Assembly: GCA_035526335.1 (NCBI GenBank)
Contig: DATLCN010000026.1
Coordinates: forward strand, 91,200 to 155,199
Source: GCA-2861595 sp035526335
GTDB lineage: Bacteria > Actinomycetota > Acidimicrobiia > Acidimicrobiales > GCA-2861595
DNA length: 64,000 nt
Reading direction: 5' to 3'
Positions 44,466 to 53,571 of the stretch are shown here, piece by piece; position 1 is the first letter of the stretch; the number at the start of each line of letters is the position of its first letter. The notes beneath the pieces are model-generated. The model did not search any database and was not told where the DNA came from. It saw only the letters and a program-made list of their open reading frames with translations. The position numbers and the translations under genes were made by a program.

Positions 44466-46033
44466 GCCAGCCGGCCGACCCGCGGCTGCTGGCACCCCAC
44501 TGGAACCCGGCCGACGGCATGGTCCGGCGCAGTCGGATGTGGCGGTGGCTGGTTTTCTTCAACATGCCCCTGGCCGTCTGGTACCTGAGCTGGCTGCTTC
44601 GGCCCGAGCGCATCTCCAACCACCTCCTGTACGGCCTGCTCGTCGGCGCGGAGACCTTGAACGTGGTGCAGGCGCTGGGCTTCTGGTGGACGATGTCCGC
44701 CGTTCGGCACCGGCCGTCCCGGCCGCCGTTCACCGAGCCGGTCGCCGTCGACGTGTTCATCCCGGTCTACAACGAGCCCGTCGAGATCGTGGAGGCCACC
44801 ATCGCCGGCGCCGCCCGGCTGGCGGGCAACACCCGGGTGGCCCTGCTCGACGACGGCGGCAACCCGGAGATGGAGGCGCTGGCCGCCCGTTACGGCGTCG
44901 ACTACGTGCACCGCCCCACCCGCGGCGGCGCCAAGGCGGCCAACATCAACTGGACCCTCGAACGCACCGACGCACCGTTCGTCGCCATCTTCGACTGCGA
45001 CCACGTGCCCGACCCCCGGTTCCTCGAGGTCACCCTGGCCCACTTCGACGAGAAGGTGGCCTTCGTGCAGACGCCCCAGTACTACGCCAACGGCCGCGGT
45101 GGCGGGGTGGCCGAGGCCAGCTGGTCCCAGCAGGCGCTGTTCTTCGGCCCCATCGCCATGGGACGGGACAACCTCGAGTCCATGTTCTGCTGCGGCACCA
45201 ACGTGGTCTTCCGCCGCTCCGCTCTGGAATCGGTGGGCAGCTTCTCGACCGACTCGCTCACCGAGGACTTCGAGCTGTCCATCCGCCTCCACGAGGAGGG
45301 GTGGGAGAGCCGGTACCTGCCCCAGGTGCTCGCCGCCGGCCTCGGCCCCGAGGACATGGCCTCCTACACCAGCCAACAGCTGCGCTGGGCCCGGGGCTGC
45401 CTGTCGTCGCTGCCACGGATCATCACGGCGCGCCTCCCGCTGCGCCAGCGCCTCAACTACCTGCTGTCGGCGCTGCACTGGCTCAGCGGCTGGACACTAC
45501 TGATCTACATGTGCTTCCCCGTGGTGCGCATCCTCACCGGGGCCCAGCCGCTCGACGTGGCCTCCACCGACCAGTTCCTCCTGCACTGGGCGCCGTACTT
45601 CGCCGGGGGGATGGCCACCGTGACCCTGGCCAGCGCGGGCACCTACACCTTCGCCGCCTACGCCCTGATGGCGGCCAACTTCTGGGTCCACATCGTGGCC
45701 TCGGTCCTCGCCCTGTTCCGCCGCAAGGGCAGCTTCGTGGTCACGCCCAAGCAGGGTGCCGGCGGTCGCCAGATCCGTCCCGTGGCGCCTGCCCTCGCCG
45801 CCTGCGCCGTCCTGGTCGGCGTCTCGCTGGTGGGCCTGATGCGGGACCAGTCGCCGGCCACGATCAACAACGTGGCCTTCGCCTCGGTTCACGTGACCGT
45901 CCTGCTGGCCGGGTCCTGGGCCGCCCTCCGCGGCGCCCCGAGGCCGGCGGCGGCGACCGTGCCCGCCGTCGTAGAGGGTGGGCTTGCAGCCACCGGGCCG
46001 GCATCTCCCGCCGGCGCCGAGCCGGTGGTGTGA
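44462..46033 (+). CDS. Cellulose-synthase-like GT2 without PilZ domain
   Basis: 523 residues. Two N-terminal membrane helices, a processive GT2 domain, then about five membrane helices. All catalytic motifs are present: DDG (131), DCD (178-180), TED (267-269) and QQLRW (305-309), plus KAANINW and the VTPKQ segment typical of BcsA-like synthases. The ~60 residues after the last conserved part show no RxxxR/DxSxxG motif, so the c-di-GMP-sensing PilZ domain of BcsA appears absent. Start GTG at 44462 in a GTGA overlap. Polymerises UDP-glucose-type donors into beta-glucan, by family inference. Confidence 0.88.
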   Translation: MSQPADPRLLAPHWNPADGMVRRSRMWRWLVFFNMPLAVWYLSWLLRPERISNHLLYGLLVGAETLNVVQALGFWWTMSAVRHRPSRPPFTEPVAVDVFIPVYNEPVEIVEATIAGAARLAGNTRVALLDDGGNPEMEALAARYGVDYVHRPTRGGAKAANINWTLERTDAPFVAIFDCDHVPDPRFLEVTLAHFDEKVAFVQTPQYYANGRGGGVAEASWSQQALFFGPIAMGRDNLESMFCCGTNVVFRRSALESVGSFSTDSLTEDFELSIRLHEEGWESRYLPQVLAAGLGPEDMASYTSQQLRWARGCLSSLPRIITARLPLRQRLNYLLSALHWLSGWTLLIYMCFPVVRILTGAQPLDVASTDQFLLHWAPYFAGGMATVTLASAGTYTFAAYALMAANFWVHIVASVLALFRRKGSFVVTPKQGAGGRQIRPVAPALAACAVLVGVSLVGLMRDQSPATINNVAFASVHVTVLLAGSWAALRGAPRPAAATVPAVVEGGLAATGPASPAGAEPVV

Positions 46034-47145
46034 GGAGGACCGTGGCAGCCGTGGTGGTCCTCGCCCTCGTACTCGTGGGCGTGGGCCTGCTCGGGAACGC
46101 CCGCAGCACCAGCGAGCCCGGGCTCCGGCTGGAGGCGGTGCACGCCAGCGGCGGCGCCGCCGGCGCGGCCATCGACGCCTTCTTCGACCGCTACGTGCAG
46201 GATGACGGCCGGGTCGTCCGCCACGACCAGGGTGGCGACACCGTCAGCGAGGGGCAGGCCTACGCCCTGCTGCTGGCCGTGGCCGAGGGCGACCGGGCCC
46301 GCTTCGATCGGGTGTGGAGGTGGACCCGGACCAACCTGCAGCGCCCCGACGGCCTGCTGTCGTGGAAGTGGCGCGAGGGCCGGGTGATCGACGACAGCCC
46401 TGCCACCGACGCCGATCTCGACAGCGCCCGGGCGCTGGTCCTGGCCGGCCGTCGCTTCCACACGCCGGCGCTGACCGCGGCGGGCTCCCGCATCGCCAGA
46501 GCGGTGCTCGACCAGGAGACACGGGCGTTCGGCACCGACAAGCTCCTCGTGCTGGTGGCCGGGCCGTGGGCACGCAAGGACGGCGTCGTCAACCCGAGCT
46601 ACGTCTCCCCGTGCACCTACGAGGACCTCGATGCAGCCAGCGGCGACGGCCGCTGGAGGCGCCTCCGGGACAGCGGCTACGCCATGGTGGATGCGTTCCT
46701 GGCCGACGGCCGGCTCCCCCCGGACTGGGGTCGGGCCGAGGGCGCCGAGGGCGCGGTGCGACCGTCCGGTCCGCCCGATCAGCCCGGCGCTGAGCCCCGG
46801 TACGGCGCCGACGCCTCCCGGTTGGCCTTCCGCCTGTCCGAGGCCTGCGACACCCGCGGCCCGGCGCTGGCCACCCGGCTGTGGAAGAGACTCGAGGACC
46901 TCGACGGCGGCGGCGCGGCCCTCGCCTACGGGCTGGACGGTAGGCGCCTGGATGAGGGACAGAACCCGGTTGGACTGGTCGCCGCGGCAGCGGCGGCGCT
47001 GGCCGCGGGCCGCCACCACCAGGCCCGCCGGCTCCTGGCCGAGGCCACCGATCTCGACCGTCGGTACCCCACCTACTACGGCTCGGCCTGGGTGGCCCTC
47101 GGCCACACGATGTTCGCCTCGGGCCCGCACGGGGGTGACGGCTGA
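46030..47145 (+). CDS. Membrane-anchored or secreted GH8 glycanase (BcsZ-like)
   Basis: 371 residues with an N-terminal hydrophobic signal/anchor (about 4-22). GH8 features: DTVSEGQAYALLLAV (Glu74 as general acid) and ATDADLDSARALVLAG (catalytic Asp cluster 127-131), then a (alpha/alpha)6-barrel-like sequence to KRLEDLDG and YYGSAWVALG. Family members act on cellulose, chitosan or lichenan, and BcsZ trims nascent cellulose in synthase operons. GTG start overlaps the synthase stop as GTGA; no independent ribosome binding site, so translation is coupled. Confidence 0.87.
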   Translation: MRRTVAAVVVLALVLVGVGLLGNARSTSEPGLRLEAVHASGGAAGAAIDAFFDRYVQDDGRVVRHDQGGDTVSEGQAYALLLAVAEGDRARFDRVWRWTRTNLQRPDGLLSWKWREGRVIDDSPATDADLDSARALVLAGRRFHTPALTAAGSRIARAVLDQETRAFGTDKLLVLVAGPWARKDGVVNPSYVSPCTYEDLDAASGDGRWRRLRDSGYAMVDAFLADGRLPPDWGRAEGAEGAVRPSGPPDQPGAEPRYGADASRLAFRLSEACDTRGPALATRLWKRLEDLDGGGAALAYGLDGRRLDEGQNPVGLVAAAAAALAAGRHHQARRLLAEATDLDRRYPTYYGSAWVALGHTMFASGPHGGDG

Positions 47146-47789
47146 TGGGCCGGGGCGGCGGGGCGTGTCGACGCGCCGGTCATCTGGCCGGAACCACCCT
47201 GGCCGCGTCGGCGGCGCTGGCCGCGTCGGCGGCGCTGGCCGTGTTGGCAGTGGCGGCGGCGGCGTCTACGCCCGCCGCGTCGCAGGAGGCCACGACCACA
47301 ACGGCGCCGACGACCACCGCGCCGGCCAGCACCACCACGGCGCCCAGCACCACCACCACGACGCCGGCCACGACCACCACGACGACAGCGGGTGCGACCA
47401 CCACGACGACAGCGGGTGCGACCACCACGGCGCCGCCCACGACCACCACGACCACCGCCCCCGGAACCACCTCGACCACGACAGCAGTCAACCGGTCGGC
47501 CACCACCACACCGTTGGAGCCGCGAGGCGCCACCACCGCCCCGGCCGATCACCGGAAACCGGCCCGTGGCCGGCCCACGGTGACGATTGCGCCCGAGGCC
47601 GGATCGAGCATCGCGCCCGTCGATCTGGGCCGGCTGCTAACGCCGGCTGGAAAAGAGCCCACCCCCGGCCGCCCCTCGGACCCGCCCCAGGGCCCCACGC
47701 GTGCCCTGCTCGGCGGCGGGACCCTGGCCGGCGCCCTGGCCGGCCTCGTGCTCGGGCTGCGGGACCGGGCCACGGGGGGAGCCGGGTAA
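47145..47789 (+). CDS. Thr-rich surface protein
   Basis: 214 residues: signal peptide or anchor (about 12-45), a region of ~80 residues that is mostly Thr with Ala and Pro, then a Pro-rich stretch and a C-terminal hydrophobic helix (LAGALAGLVLGL) followed by Arg-Asp-Arg. This head-to-tail layout resembles a wall-spanning, membrane-anchored stalk; there is no LPxTG. Start TGATG overlap with the GH8 stop; last gene of the operon. Thr-rich runs like this one are also in the GH6 linker and in the 96-971 gene. Confidence 0.7.
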   Translation: MGRGGGACRRAGHLAGTTLAASAALAASAALAVLAVAAAASTPAASQEATTTTAPTTTAPASTTTAPSTTTTTPATTTTTTAGATTTTTAGATTTAPPTTTTTTAPGTTSTTTAVNRSATTTPLEPRGATTAPADHRKPARGRPTVTIAPEAGSSIAPVDLGRLLTPAGKEPTPGRPSDPPQGPTRALLGGGTLAGALAGLVLGLRDRATGGAG

Positions 47790-47927
47790 CGGGAACCGAC
47801 CGTGCACCACGGCCAAGGGCTGTCGGCTGGTGAGGGGGGCCCGCTCCCTCGGGACTCTTCACCGGGGCCATGCGCCTCAGCCTCAACCCTCGACAAACTG
47901 TTCCGCGAAAGTCTGGACGACGAGCAA
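47790..47927. other. Spacer between convergent polysaccharide operon and smc
   Basis: 138 bp with no open frame of note. A weak inverted repeat (GGTGA 47829-47833, TCACC 47859-47863, with G/C tracts between) may terminate the plus-strand operon; there is no T run. Confidence 0.3.
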
Positions 47928-50900
47928 TCAGGCGGTCTTGGCGGGGATCCGTTCGCTGATCACCTTCGATGAGCCCCCCGGCTGCATCGTGACGCCGTAG
48001 AGACAGTCGGCGGCCTCCATGGTGCGCTTCTGATGGGTCACGACGAGGAGCTGCGCATCGCCGCGGAACTCGTGGATGAGGTCGATGAAGCGGTGGAGGT
48101 TGACGTCGTCCAGCGCGGCCTCCACCTCGTCCATCAGATAGAACGGCGAGGGACGGCTCCGGAACACAGCGAACAGGAAGGCGAGGGCGGCCAGCGACCG
48201 CTCCCCTCCCGACAGCAGTGACAGCTTGCGCACGTTCTTGCCCGAGGGTCGGGCTTCGATCTCGATCCCGGTCCCGAGGAGGTCGTCGGGCTCGGTGAGG
48301 CTCAGCCGTCCCGTACCTCCGGGGAACAGCGTGGTGAACAGGGCGGTGAAGTTCTCGGCCACGTCGGCATACGCGGCGGCGAACACCTGGACGATCTCCT
48401 CGTCGACGGCCCGGATGACCTTGAACAGGACACGGCGGCCGGAACGGACGTCCTCCAGCTGGGACTCGAGGAACCGGTGACGCTCCTGCAGGGCCGTGAG
48501 CTCCTCGAGGGCGAGCGGGTTGACCGGCCCCATCAGGCGGAGCTCCCGCTCGAGTTCGCGGACGCGCGCGGCGGCGCCGGTGGCCGGCGGCAGCTCGGGA
48601 CAGGGAGCGGCGATGGCCACCTCGGGCTCGCAGTCGAGCTCCCGGCGAAGGGTTTCCGTCCCTGTCTCCAGGCGCAACCGCACCTCGGTCCTCTCCATCT
48701 CCGCCCGCTGGAACCGCTCCCTCAGCTCGGCCAGCCCCCGCTCCGCGGCGACCCGCTCACGGCGGAGTCTCTCCAGACGTTCCGTGGCCCCCCGCACCTC
48801 GGCCTGGCGGCGGTCCCGCTCACCACGCAGCGCCACCACCGCCCCCTCCACGTCAGCCGTGCCGGCGGCCACGCTTCGCGCCAGCCTGGCGGTGGCGAGG
48901 GCCCTCGTCTCCAGCTCCACCCGCCGCCGGCCCGCCTCGGCCCTCTCGGCGGCGTGGTGACCGAGGCGCTCCTCGACCTGGATCTGACGGCGCGTCAACA
49001 GCGTGCGCCGTTCTTCGAGCCCGCCCCTCCTCACATCCAGATCGGTCCGCATGACCCGCACCGCGCCACGGCGCTGCTCGAGGCGTTCCTGAGCTTCGCG
49101 CTCCGACAGCACCCGCTGGGCGCCCGCCGCCTCCTCCGCCTCGAGCGCGGGAAGGGCAGCTTCCAGCTGGGCGACCCGAGCCTCCTCGGTCCGGAGCCGC
49201 TCGGTGAGCTCGGACAGCTGTGGCCCGAGCCTCGCCTCCTCGGCCTCGACGTGGCGCCGCTCGGATTCAAGGCGCCGCACCGCCTCGGTGGCCTCCGTCA
49301 GGCGCGCCGCGCCGGCGGCGACAGCGGCCACGAGGGCAGCCTCCTCGGCACGGGCTGCACCGGCCGCTTCCCCGGCGCAGGCAGCACGTTCCCGGGCGGT
49401 GCCCAGCACTTCGGCTGAGACCGCCATCTGCGCCTGAGCCTGGTGCAGGGCGGCTCCTGTGGCGCAGGTGGACGAGGTCCCCGTCCTCCAGGCGGCGGCC
49501 GAGAAACGGTCGCCGTCCCGGTTGACGACGATGAGGCCGGGGTGGGCGAGGGCGACGTCGAGGGCCTGCTCCCAGTCGCCTTCGACGGCGACGGTGCGGG
49601 CCAGAAGGGAGTCGAGGAATCTCTCCATCCCGGGCCGGCTCGACCGGACATGGGAGCGGAGGCCGCCCGCCGGACAGGCGGCGATGAGCTGCGCGGCTGC
49701 GGACCTGTCCGCTTCGGACGTCGCGCCGGCGACGATCGGCAGCACGGCGCCGCCGGCGTTGGCCGGCGAGCCTCCGTCGCTCTTCAACCGGGCCAGCGCC
49801 CGCCGGGCCGACTCCACGTCCTCTACGACCACGGCGGCCACCGCTTCGCCCACCGCCGCCTCGAAGGCGGCCTGCCACCCTGCATCGACATCGACCAACT
49901 CGAGAAGCGTGCCGACCACGCCGGCGACGTCACCGAGGCGTTCGACGCCGGCCCGGGCACGCGAAGCGTCGAGGGCCAGCGTGAGCGCCTCGACCCGGGC
50001 CGACCACGTCTGATGGTCCTGCTCGGCGGCCCGCAGGTGCAGCTCCGCGGCGACAAGCGCCTCATCCCCCCGCGCACGGGCGGCCTCGGCCGCCTCGAGG
50101 GCCGGCGCCAGCTCACGACCTGCACGCTCGGCATCGGCCGTCTCCGAGCGGCGCCCGTCGAGCTCGGCGGCGGTACGCGCCACGTCCTCGCCGACGGCGG
50201 CGGCCCTGACCTCGAGGCGGGCCAGCTCCATCCGGCCGGCGGCCACGGCCCGGCGCAGCGCCCCGAGCTCGCCCCTCACCTCCGCCGCGCCCACCGCGGC
50301 GGCGACGCCCGCCTCCGGCTGCGATCCGCCCCACTGCACCTCGAGGGCGGCCTCCTCGGCCACCACCGCCGCCTCGGCCGCCGACACCTGATCGGCCTGT
50401 GCGACCAGCGCCGCCGCGTCGGCGTCCACCACCCGCAGTTGATCGACCAGGCCCGCGACTTCGGCCTCGAGCGAGGCCACCACTCCCTCGTCGAGCGTGG
50501 CCCTCAGCTCCCGCTCCACGGACCTGCCCCGCTCGGCCAGCAGCGCGGCCATTCCCCGCGAGCGCTCTCTCAGGGCCTCGAAACGGGTCAGCGTCTCGAC
50601 CAGATGGTCTTCGCCGGCAGCCGAAACCGCGGCCTCCGCTCCGGCCACAGCGGTGTCGAGGTGGATCAGTTCACCCCGGGCACGGACCTCGGCCGCGGCC
50701 AGATCCGTGGTGGTCGCGCCGGCAGCCTGGAGACGTGCGCGGAGTGACGCCAGTTCCCGACCGGCCACATGGAGGCGGAGGGCCCGGAGCTCGTCGACCA
50801 CCGACCCGTGCCGGCGGGCAGCCTCGGCCTGGCGTTCAAGGGGCCGTAGCTGGCGGCGGACCTCCCGGAGCAGGTCCTGCAGCCGGGCCAGGTTGGCCTC

Positions 50901-51452
50901 GGTGGCCTCCAGCCGGCGCTGCGCCTTCTCCCGCCGGCGGCGGTACTTGAGCACGCCGGCGGCCTCCTCCACCAGGCCTCGGCGGTCCTCGGGGCGGGCG
51001 TCGAGGATGGCTGCGAGCTGGCCCTGGGAGACGATCACGTGCTGCTGGCGACCCACGCCGGTGTCGGACAGCAGTTCCTGCACGTCGAGCAGCCGGCAGG
51101 GAACGCCGTTGAGCGCGTACTCGCTGTCGCCCGAGCGGAACAGCGTGCGGGTGATGGTGACCTCGGAGAACTCGATGGGCAGGAGCCCGGTGCTGTTGTC
51201 GATGGTGAGGCTCACCTCGGCCCGCCCCAGCGCCGGCCGCTTGGAGGAGCCGGCGAAGATGACGTCCTCCATCTTCGAAGACCGCACCGTGCGGGGGCCC
51301 TGTGCCCCGAGCACCCATGCCACCGCGTCGACCACGTTCGACTTGCCGCTGCCGTTGGGCCCGACCACCACGGTGATGCCTGGCTCGAGGTCGAGGGTGG
51401 TGGGCTCGGCGAAGGACTTGAAGCCCTTGAGGGTCAGTGACTTCAGGAACAC
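47928..51452 (-). CDS. smc: Chromosome segregation protein SMC
   Basis: 1174 residues, standard length. N-terminal head with Walker A VVVGPNGSGKSNVVDAVAWV, two long coiled coils rich in Ala/Glu/Arg flanking a hinge (about 500-660), and C-terminal head with the ABC signature LSGGERSLAALAF and Walker B YLMDEVEAALDD. Condenses DNA with ScpA/ScpB, which are not in this window. GTG start at 51452 has GGAG five bases upstream and TACGTT nine bases upstream. It follows mutM by 62 bp. Confidence 0.97.
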   Translation of the reverse strand: MFLKSLTLKGFKSFAEPTTLDLEPGITVVVGPNGSGKSNVVDAVAWVLGAQGPRTVRSSKMEDVIFAGSSKRPALGRAEVSLTIDNSTGLLPIEFSEVTITRTLFRSGDSEYALNGVPCRLLDVQELLSDTGVGRQQHVIVSQGQLAAILDARPEDRRGLVEEAAGVLKYRRRREKAQRRLEATEANLARLQDLLREVRRQLRPLERQAEAARRHGSVVDELRALRLHVAGRELASLRARLQAAGATTTDLAAAEVRARGELIHLDTAVAGAEAAVSAAGEDHLVETLTRFEALRERSRGMAALLAERGRSVERELRATLDEGVVASLEAEVAGLVDQLRVVDADAAALVAQADQVSAAEAAVVAEEAALEVQWGGSQPEAGVAAAVGAAEVRGELGALRRAVAAGRMELARLEVRAAAVGEDVARTAAELDGRRSETADAERAGRELAPALEAAEAARARGDEALVAAELHLRAAEQDHQTWSARVEALTLALDASRARAGVERLGDVAGVVGTLLELVDVDAGWQAAFEAAVGEAVAAVVVEDVESARRALARLKSDGGSPANAGGAVLPIVAGATSEADRSAAAQLIAACPAGGLRSHVRSSRPGMERFLDSLLARTVAVEGDWEQALDVALAHPGLIVVNRDGDRFSAAAWRTGTSSTCATGAALHQAQAQMAVSAEVLGTARERAACAGEAAGAARAEEAALVAAVAAGAARLTEATEAVRRLESERRHVEAEEARLGPQLSELTERLRTEEARVAQLEAALPALEAEEAAGAQRVLSEREAQERLEQRRGAVRVMRTDLDVRRGGLEERRTLLTRRQIQVEERLGHHAAERAEAGRRRVELETRALATARLARSVAAGTADVEGAVVALRGERDRRQAEVRGATERLERLRRERVAAERGLAELRERFQRAEMERTEVRLRLETGTETLRRELDCEPEVAIAAPCPELPPATGAAARVRELERELRLMGPVNPLALEELTALQERHRFLESQLEDVRSGRRVLFKVIRAVDEEIVQVFAAAYADVAENFTALFTTLFPGGTGRLSLTEPDDLLGTGIEIEARPSGKNVRKLSLLSGGERSLAALAFLFAVFRSRPSPFYLMDEVEAALDDVNLHRFIDLIHEFRGDAQLLVVTHQKRTMEAADCLYGVTMQPGGSSKVISERIPAKTA

Positions 51453-51514
51453 AGCACTCCGAACGTACCGGCCTCCGCCTCAGCCGCCGCGGACCCCGCC
51501 CTCGCCACGTGGCC

Positions 51515-52381
51515 CTAGACCTGGCACTGGGGGCACATGAAGGTGGAGCGGCCCTGGGCCTTGACCCGCACGATCGGGGTGCGGCAGCGCCGGCAGGGCT
51601 GACCCTCCTTGTCGTAGACCTTGTGCTGGCCCTGGTAGTCGCCGATGGCACCGAACAGGTCCCGGTACTGCTCGTCCGCCAGCGACGAGCCCCGGTGCTT
51701 CACCGCCTCCTGCAGGGTCTCCACCATCGCCCGGTACAGGCGGCGCACCTCCTGGCTGGACATCGTCTCGGAGCCCCGGTCGGGTCGGATGCCGGCTGCC
51801 CAGAGGATCTCGTCGGCGTAGAGGTTGCCGACTCCGGCCATGAATTTCTGGTCCATGAGCAGGGGCTTGAGCTTCATCTTCCGGGAGTGGAGCAGCTCGC
51901 CGAAACGGTTCCAGCTCATGATGTCCTCCAGCGGGTCGAAGCCGAGATGGGCCAGCTCCGACACCTGCTTCTCGAGCTCGCCGCCGGCGGAGACGAAGAT
52001 CTCACCGAAGGTCCGCGGGTCCACGAATCGCAGAAGCCCTCCCTGAGTGAAGGTGATCACGACGTGGGTGTGCTTGGGCGCCTCCTCCTTGACCGATCGG
52101 GCCCGCAAGAGCTGGCCGCTCATCCCCAGGTGGACGACCAGCACGTCGTCGGGCTGCTGGCCGGCCGCAAGATTGGCGTCGTCCAGAGGTACCAGAAGGT
52201 ATTTCCCCCTGCGCTGGACGGAGAGGATCTTCCGGCCCTCGAGCCGGGAGATGAAATCCTTCTTGGCCTTGTGGCGGCGGATCGACCGGAGGCCGGTGAC
52301 CTCCACCTGCTTCACCCGCTTCCCCACGACCTCTTTCTCCAGGTCGCGGCGGATGGTCTCGACTTCGGGTAGCTCAGGCAT
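51515..52381 (-). CDS. mutM: Formamidopyrimidine-DNA glycosylase
   Basis: Excises oxidised purines and nicks the site. 288 residues. The catalytic Pro follows the initiator Met in MPELPEVETIRRDL (so this start is required for activity). Lys in GKYLLV, the H2TH region with FMAGVGNLYADEILWAAGI, and the C-terminal zinc finger CRRCRTPI...CPQC are present. ATG at 52381 overlaps the rnc stop by 8 bases. Confidence 0.97.
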   Translation of the reverse strand: MPELPEVETIRRDLEKEVVGKRVKQVEVTGLRSIRRHKAKKDFISRLEGRKILSVQRRGKYLLVPLDDANLAAGQQPDDVLVVHLGMSGQLLRARSVKEEAPKHTHVVITFTQGGLLRFVDPRTFGEIFVSAGGELEKQVSELAHLGFDPLEDIMSWNRFGELLHSRKMKLKPLLMDQKFMAGVGNLYADEILWAAGIRPDRGSETMSSQEVRRLYRAMVETLQEAVKHRGSSLADEQYRDLFGAIGDYQGQHKVYDKEGQPCRRCRTPIVRVKAQGRSTFMCPQCQV

Positions 52382-53183
52382 CGGTGTTCTCAGGTCTCTG
52401 TGGTTGATGGTCGGTCTGCGGATCGGATGGTCCGCCGCCGGCTTCGGCTTCCGTGGCGTCGGCGCCGGCGGCGAGAGCCAGTTCGTTCCATGCGGCGCGG
52501 GCCGCCGCCTGCTCGGCCTGCTTCTTGGAGCGGCCCTCGCCTCTCCCGCGGACGACACCGCCCACAAGCACCCGGGCCGAGAAGTGCTTGGCGTGGTCGG
52601 GGCCCTCGTCCTCCACCTGGTAGCGGGGTAGCTGGTCGAATGTACGCGCCGTCAGCTCCTGGAGGCGCGTCTTGTAGTCCTGGCCTCCCGGGCCGGCGGC
52701 GGCCTCGATGATCCGGTCGCCCAGCAACCCCAGCACGAGCTGGGAGGCCGCCTCCCAACCTCCGTCGAGGTAGACGGCACCGATGACGGCTTCCATGGCG
52801 TCGGCCAGGATGGACGGCTTCTCCCGTCCTCCCGAGGCATCCTCACCCTTGCCCAGCAGCAGGCTCGAGCCGAGGTCCAGCTCGCTCGCTACCTCGGCCA
52901 GCGCCTCGGAGTTGACCACCGAGGCCCGCACCTTGGCCAGCTCCCCCTCGGGCAGCGCCGGGTACACGCGGTACACGTGCTCCGTGACGATCAGGCCGAG
53001 TACGGAGTCGCCGAGGAACTCCAGACGCTCGTTCGACTCCTCACCGGTCACCTCCGCGCACCAGGACCGGTGGGCCAGCGCCCGGCAGAAGAGCTCGGAG
53101 TCCTCGAACCGCCGGCCGAGCCGCTCGGCCAGCGCCTCGGAGACGGGACTGGGGACGGACCTGGACGGCGGAGGGCCCGTCAG
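52374..53183 (-). CDS. rnc: Ribonuclease III with an apparent CTG start codon
   Basis: Cleaves double-stranded RNA in rRNA and mRNA processing. 269 residues from 53183. The signature NERLEFLGDSVLGL, the Asp/Glu pair in DAMEAVIGAVYLDGG, and a C-terminal dsRNA-binding domain (DYKTRLQELTA onward) are clear. The conserved N-terminal helices LAERLGRRFEDSEL and CRALAHRSW are encoded upstream of the first GTG (53051), and no ATG, GTG or TTG exists in frame back to a TGA inside acpP. A CTG at 53183 forms a CTGA overlap with the acpP stop; a second CTG is at 53132. Confidence 0.9.
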   Translation of the reverse strand: MTGPPPSRSVPSPVSEALAERLGRRFEDSELFCRALAHRSWCAEVTGEESNERLEFLGDSVLGLIVTEHVYRVYPALPEGELAKVRASVVNSEALAEVASELDLGSSLLLGKGEDASGGREKPSILADAMEAVIGAVYLDGGWEAASQLVLGLLGDRIIEAAAGPGGQDYKTRLQELTARTFDQLPRYQVEDEGPDHAKHFSARVLVGGVVRGRGEGRSKKQAEQAAARAAWNELALAAGADATEAEAGGGPSDPQTDHQPQRPENTDA

Positions 53184-53476
53184 CTGGCCTCGAGCTTGGC
53201 GACCACGTAGTCCACCGCGTCTCGCACCGTTTTCAGGTCCTCGAGGTCCTCGTCGTCGATGCGGAAACCGACCGTCCGCTCACCGAGCTCCTCCTCGAGG
53301 GCTTCCACCAGTTCGATGAGGGCGAGGGAATCGGCGGAAAGATCCTCGTTGAACGAAGCCCCCTCGGCGATGGCCGAAGGTTCGATCTCGAGAATGTCGG
53401 CCAGGCGGTCACGGATCAGCTCGAAGACCTGCTGTCGGTCCATCGGGCCCCGTTCCACGTGGGTCTCAGCGGGCAA
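53180..53476 (-). CDS. acpP: Acyl carrier protein
   Basis: Carries growing acyl chains on phosphopantetheine. 98 residues from TTG at 53476 (AGGAG five bases upstream) or 87 from ATG at 53443 (weak upstream site). The four-helix ACP pattern is present: RDRLADILEIEP, then DSLALIELVEALEEELG with the pantetheinylated Ser, and an acidic C-terminal helix. It sits between plsX and rnc, the common fatty-acid/phospholipid gene order. Its stop overlaps the rnc CTG. Confidence 0.92.
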   Translation of the reverse strand: MPAETHVERGPMDRQQVFELIRDRLADILEIEPSAIAEGASFNEDLSADSLALIELVEALEEELGERTVGFRIDDEDLEDLKTVRDAVDYVVAKLEAS

Positions 53477-53571
53477 GGACGCTCCTGAAGGCGTGAGGGA
53501 GGGGGAAGCGGGGGCATCGTAGCCGCGCCGGGCCTACTCCGCCGGCGGGGACCCGCCCGGGAAAACTCCTC

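Noticed and set aside
47300..47500. ACC-rich repeats as a mobile or regulatory repeat
   Set aside because: They encode the Thr stretch of the surface protein in an open frame with signal peptide.
47829..47863. Terminator after the polysaccharide operon
   Set aside because: Only five base pairs at the base with imperfect G/C pairing inside and no T run; kept as a weak note only.
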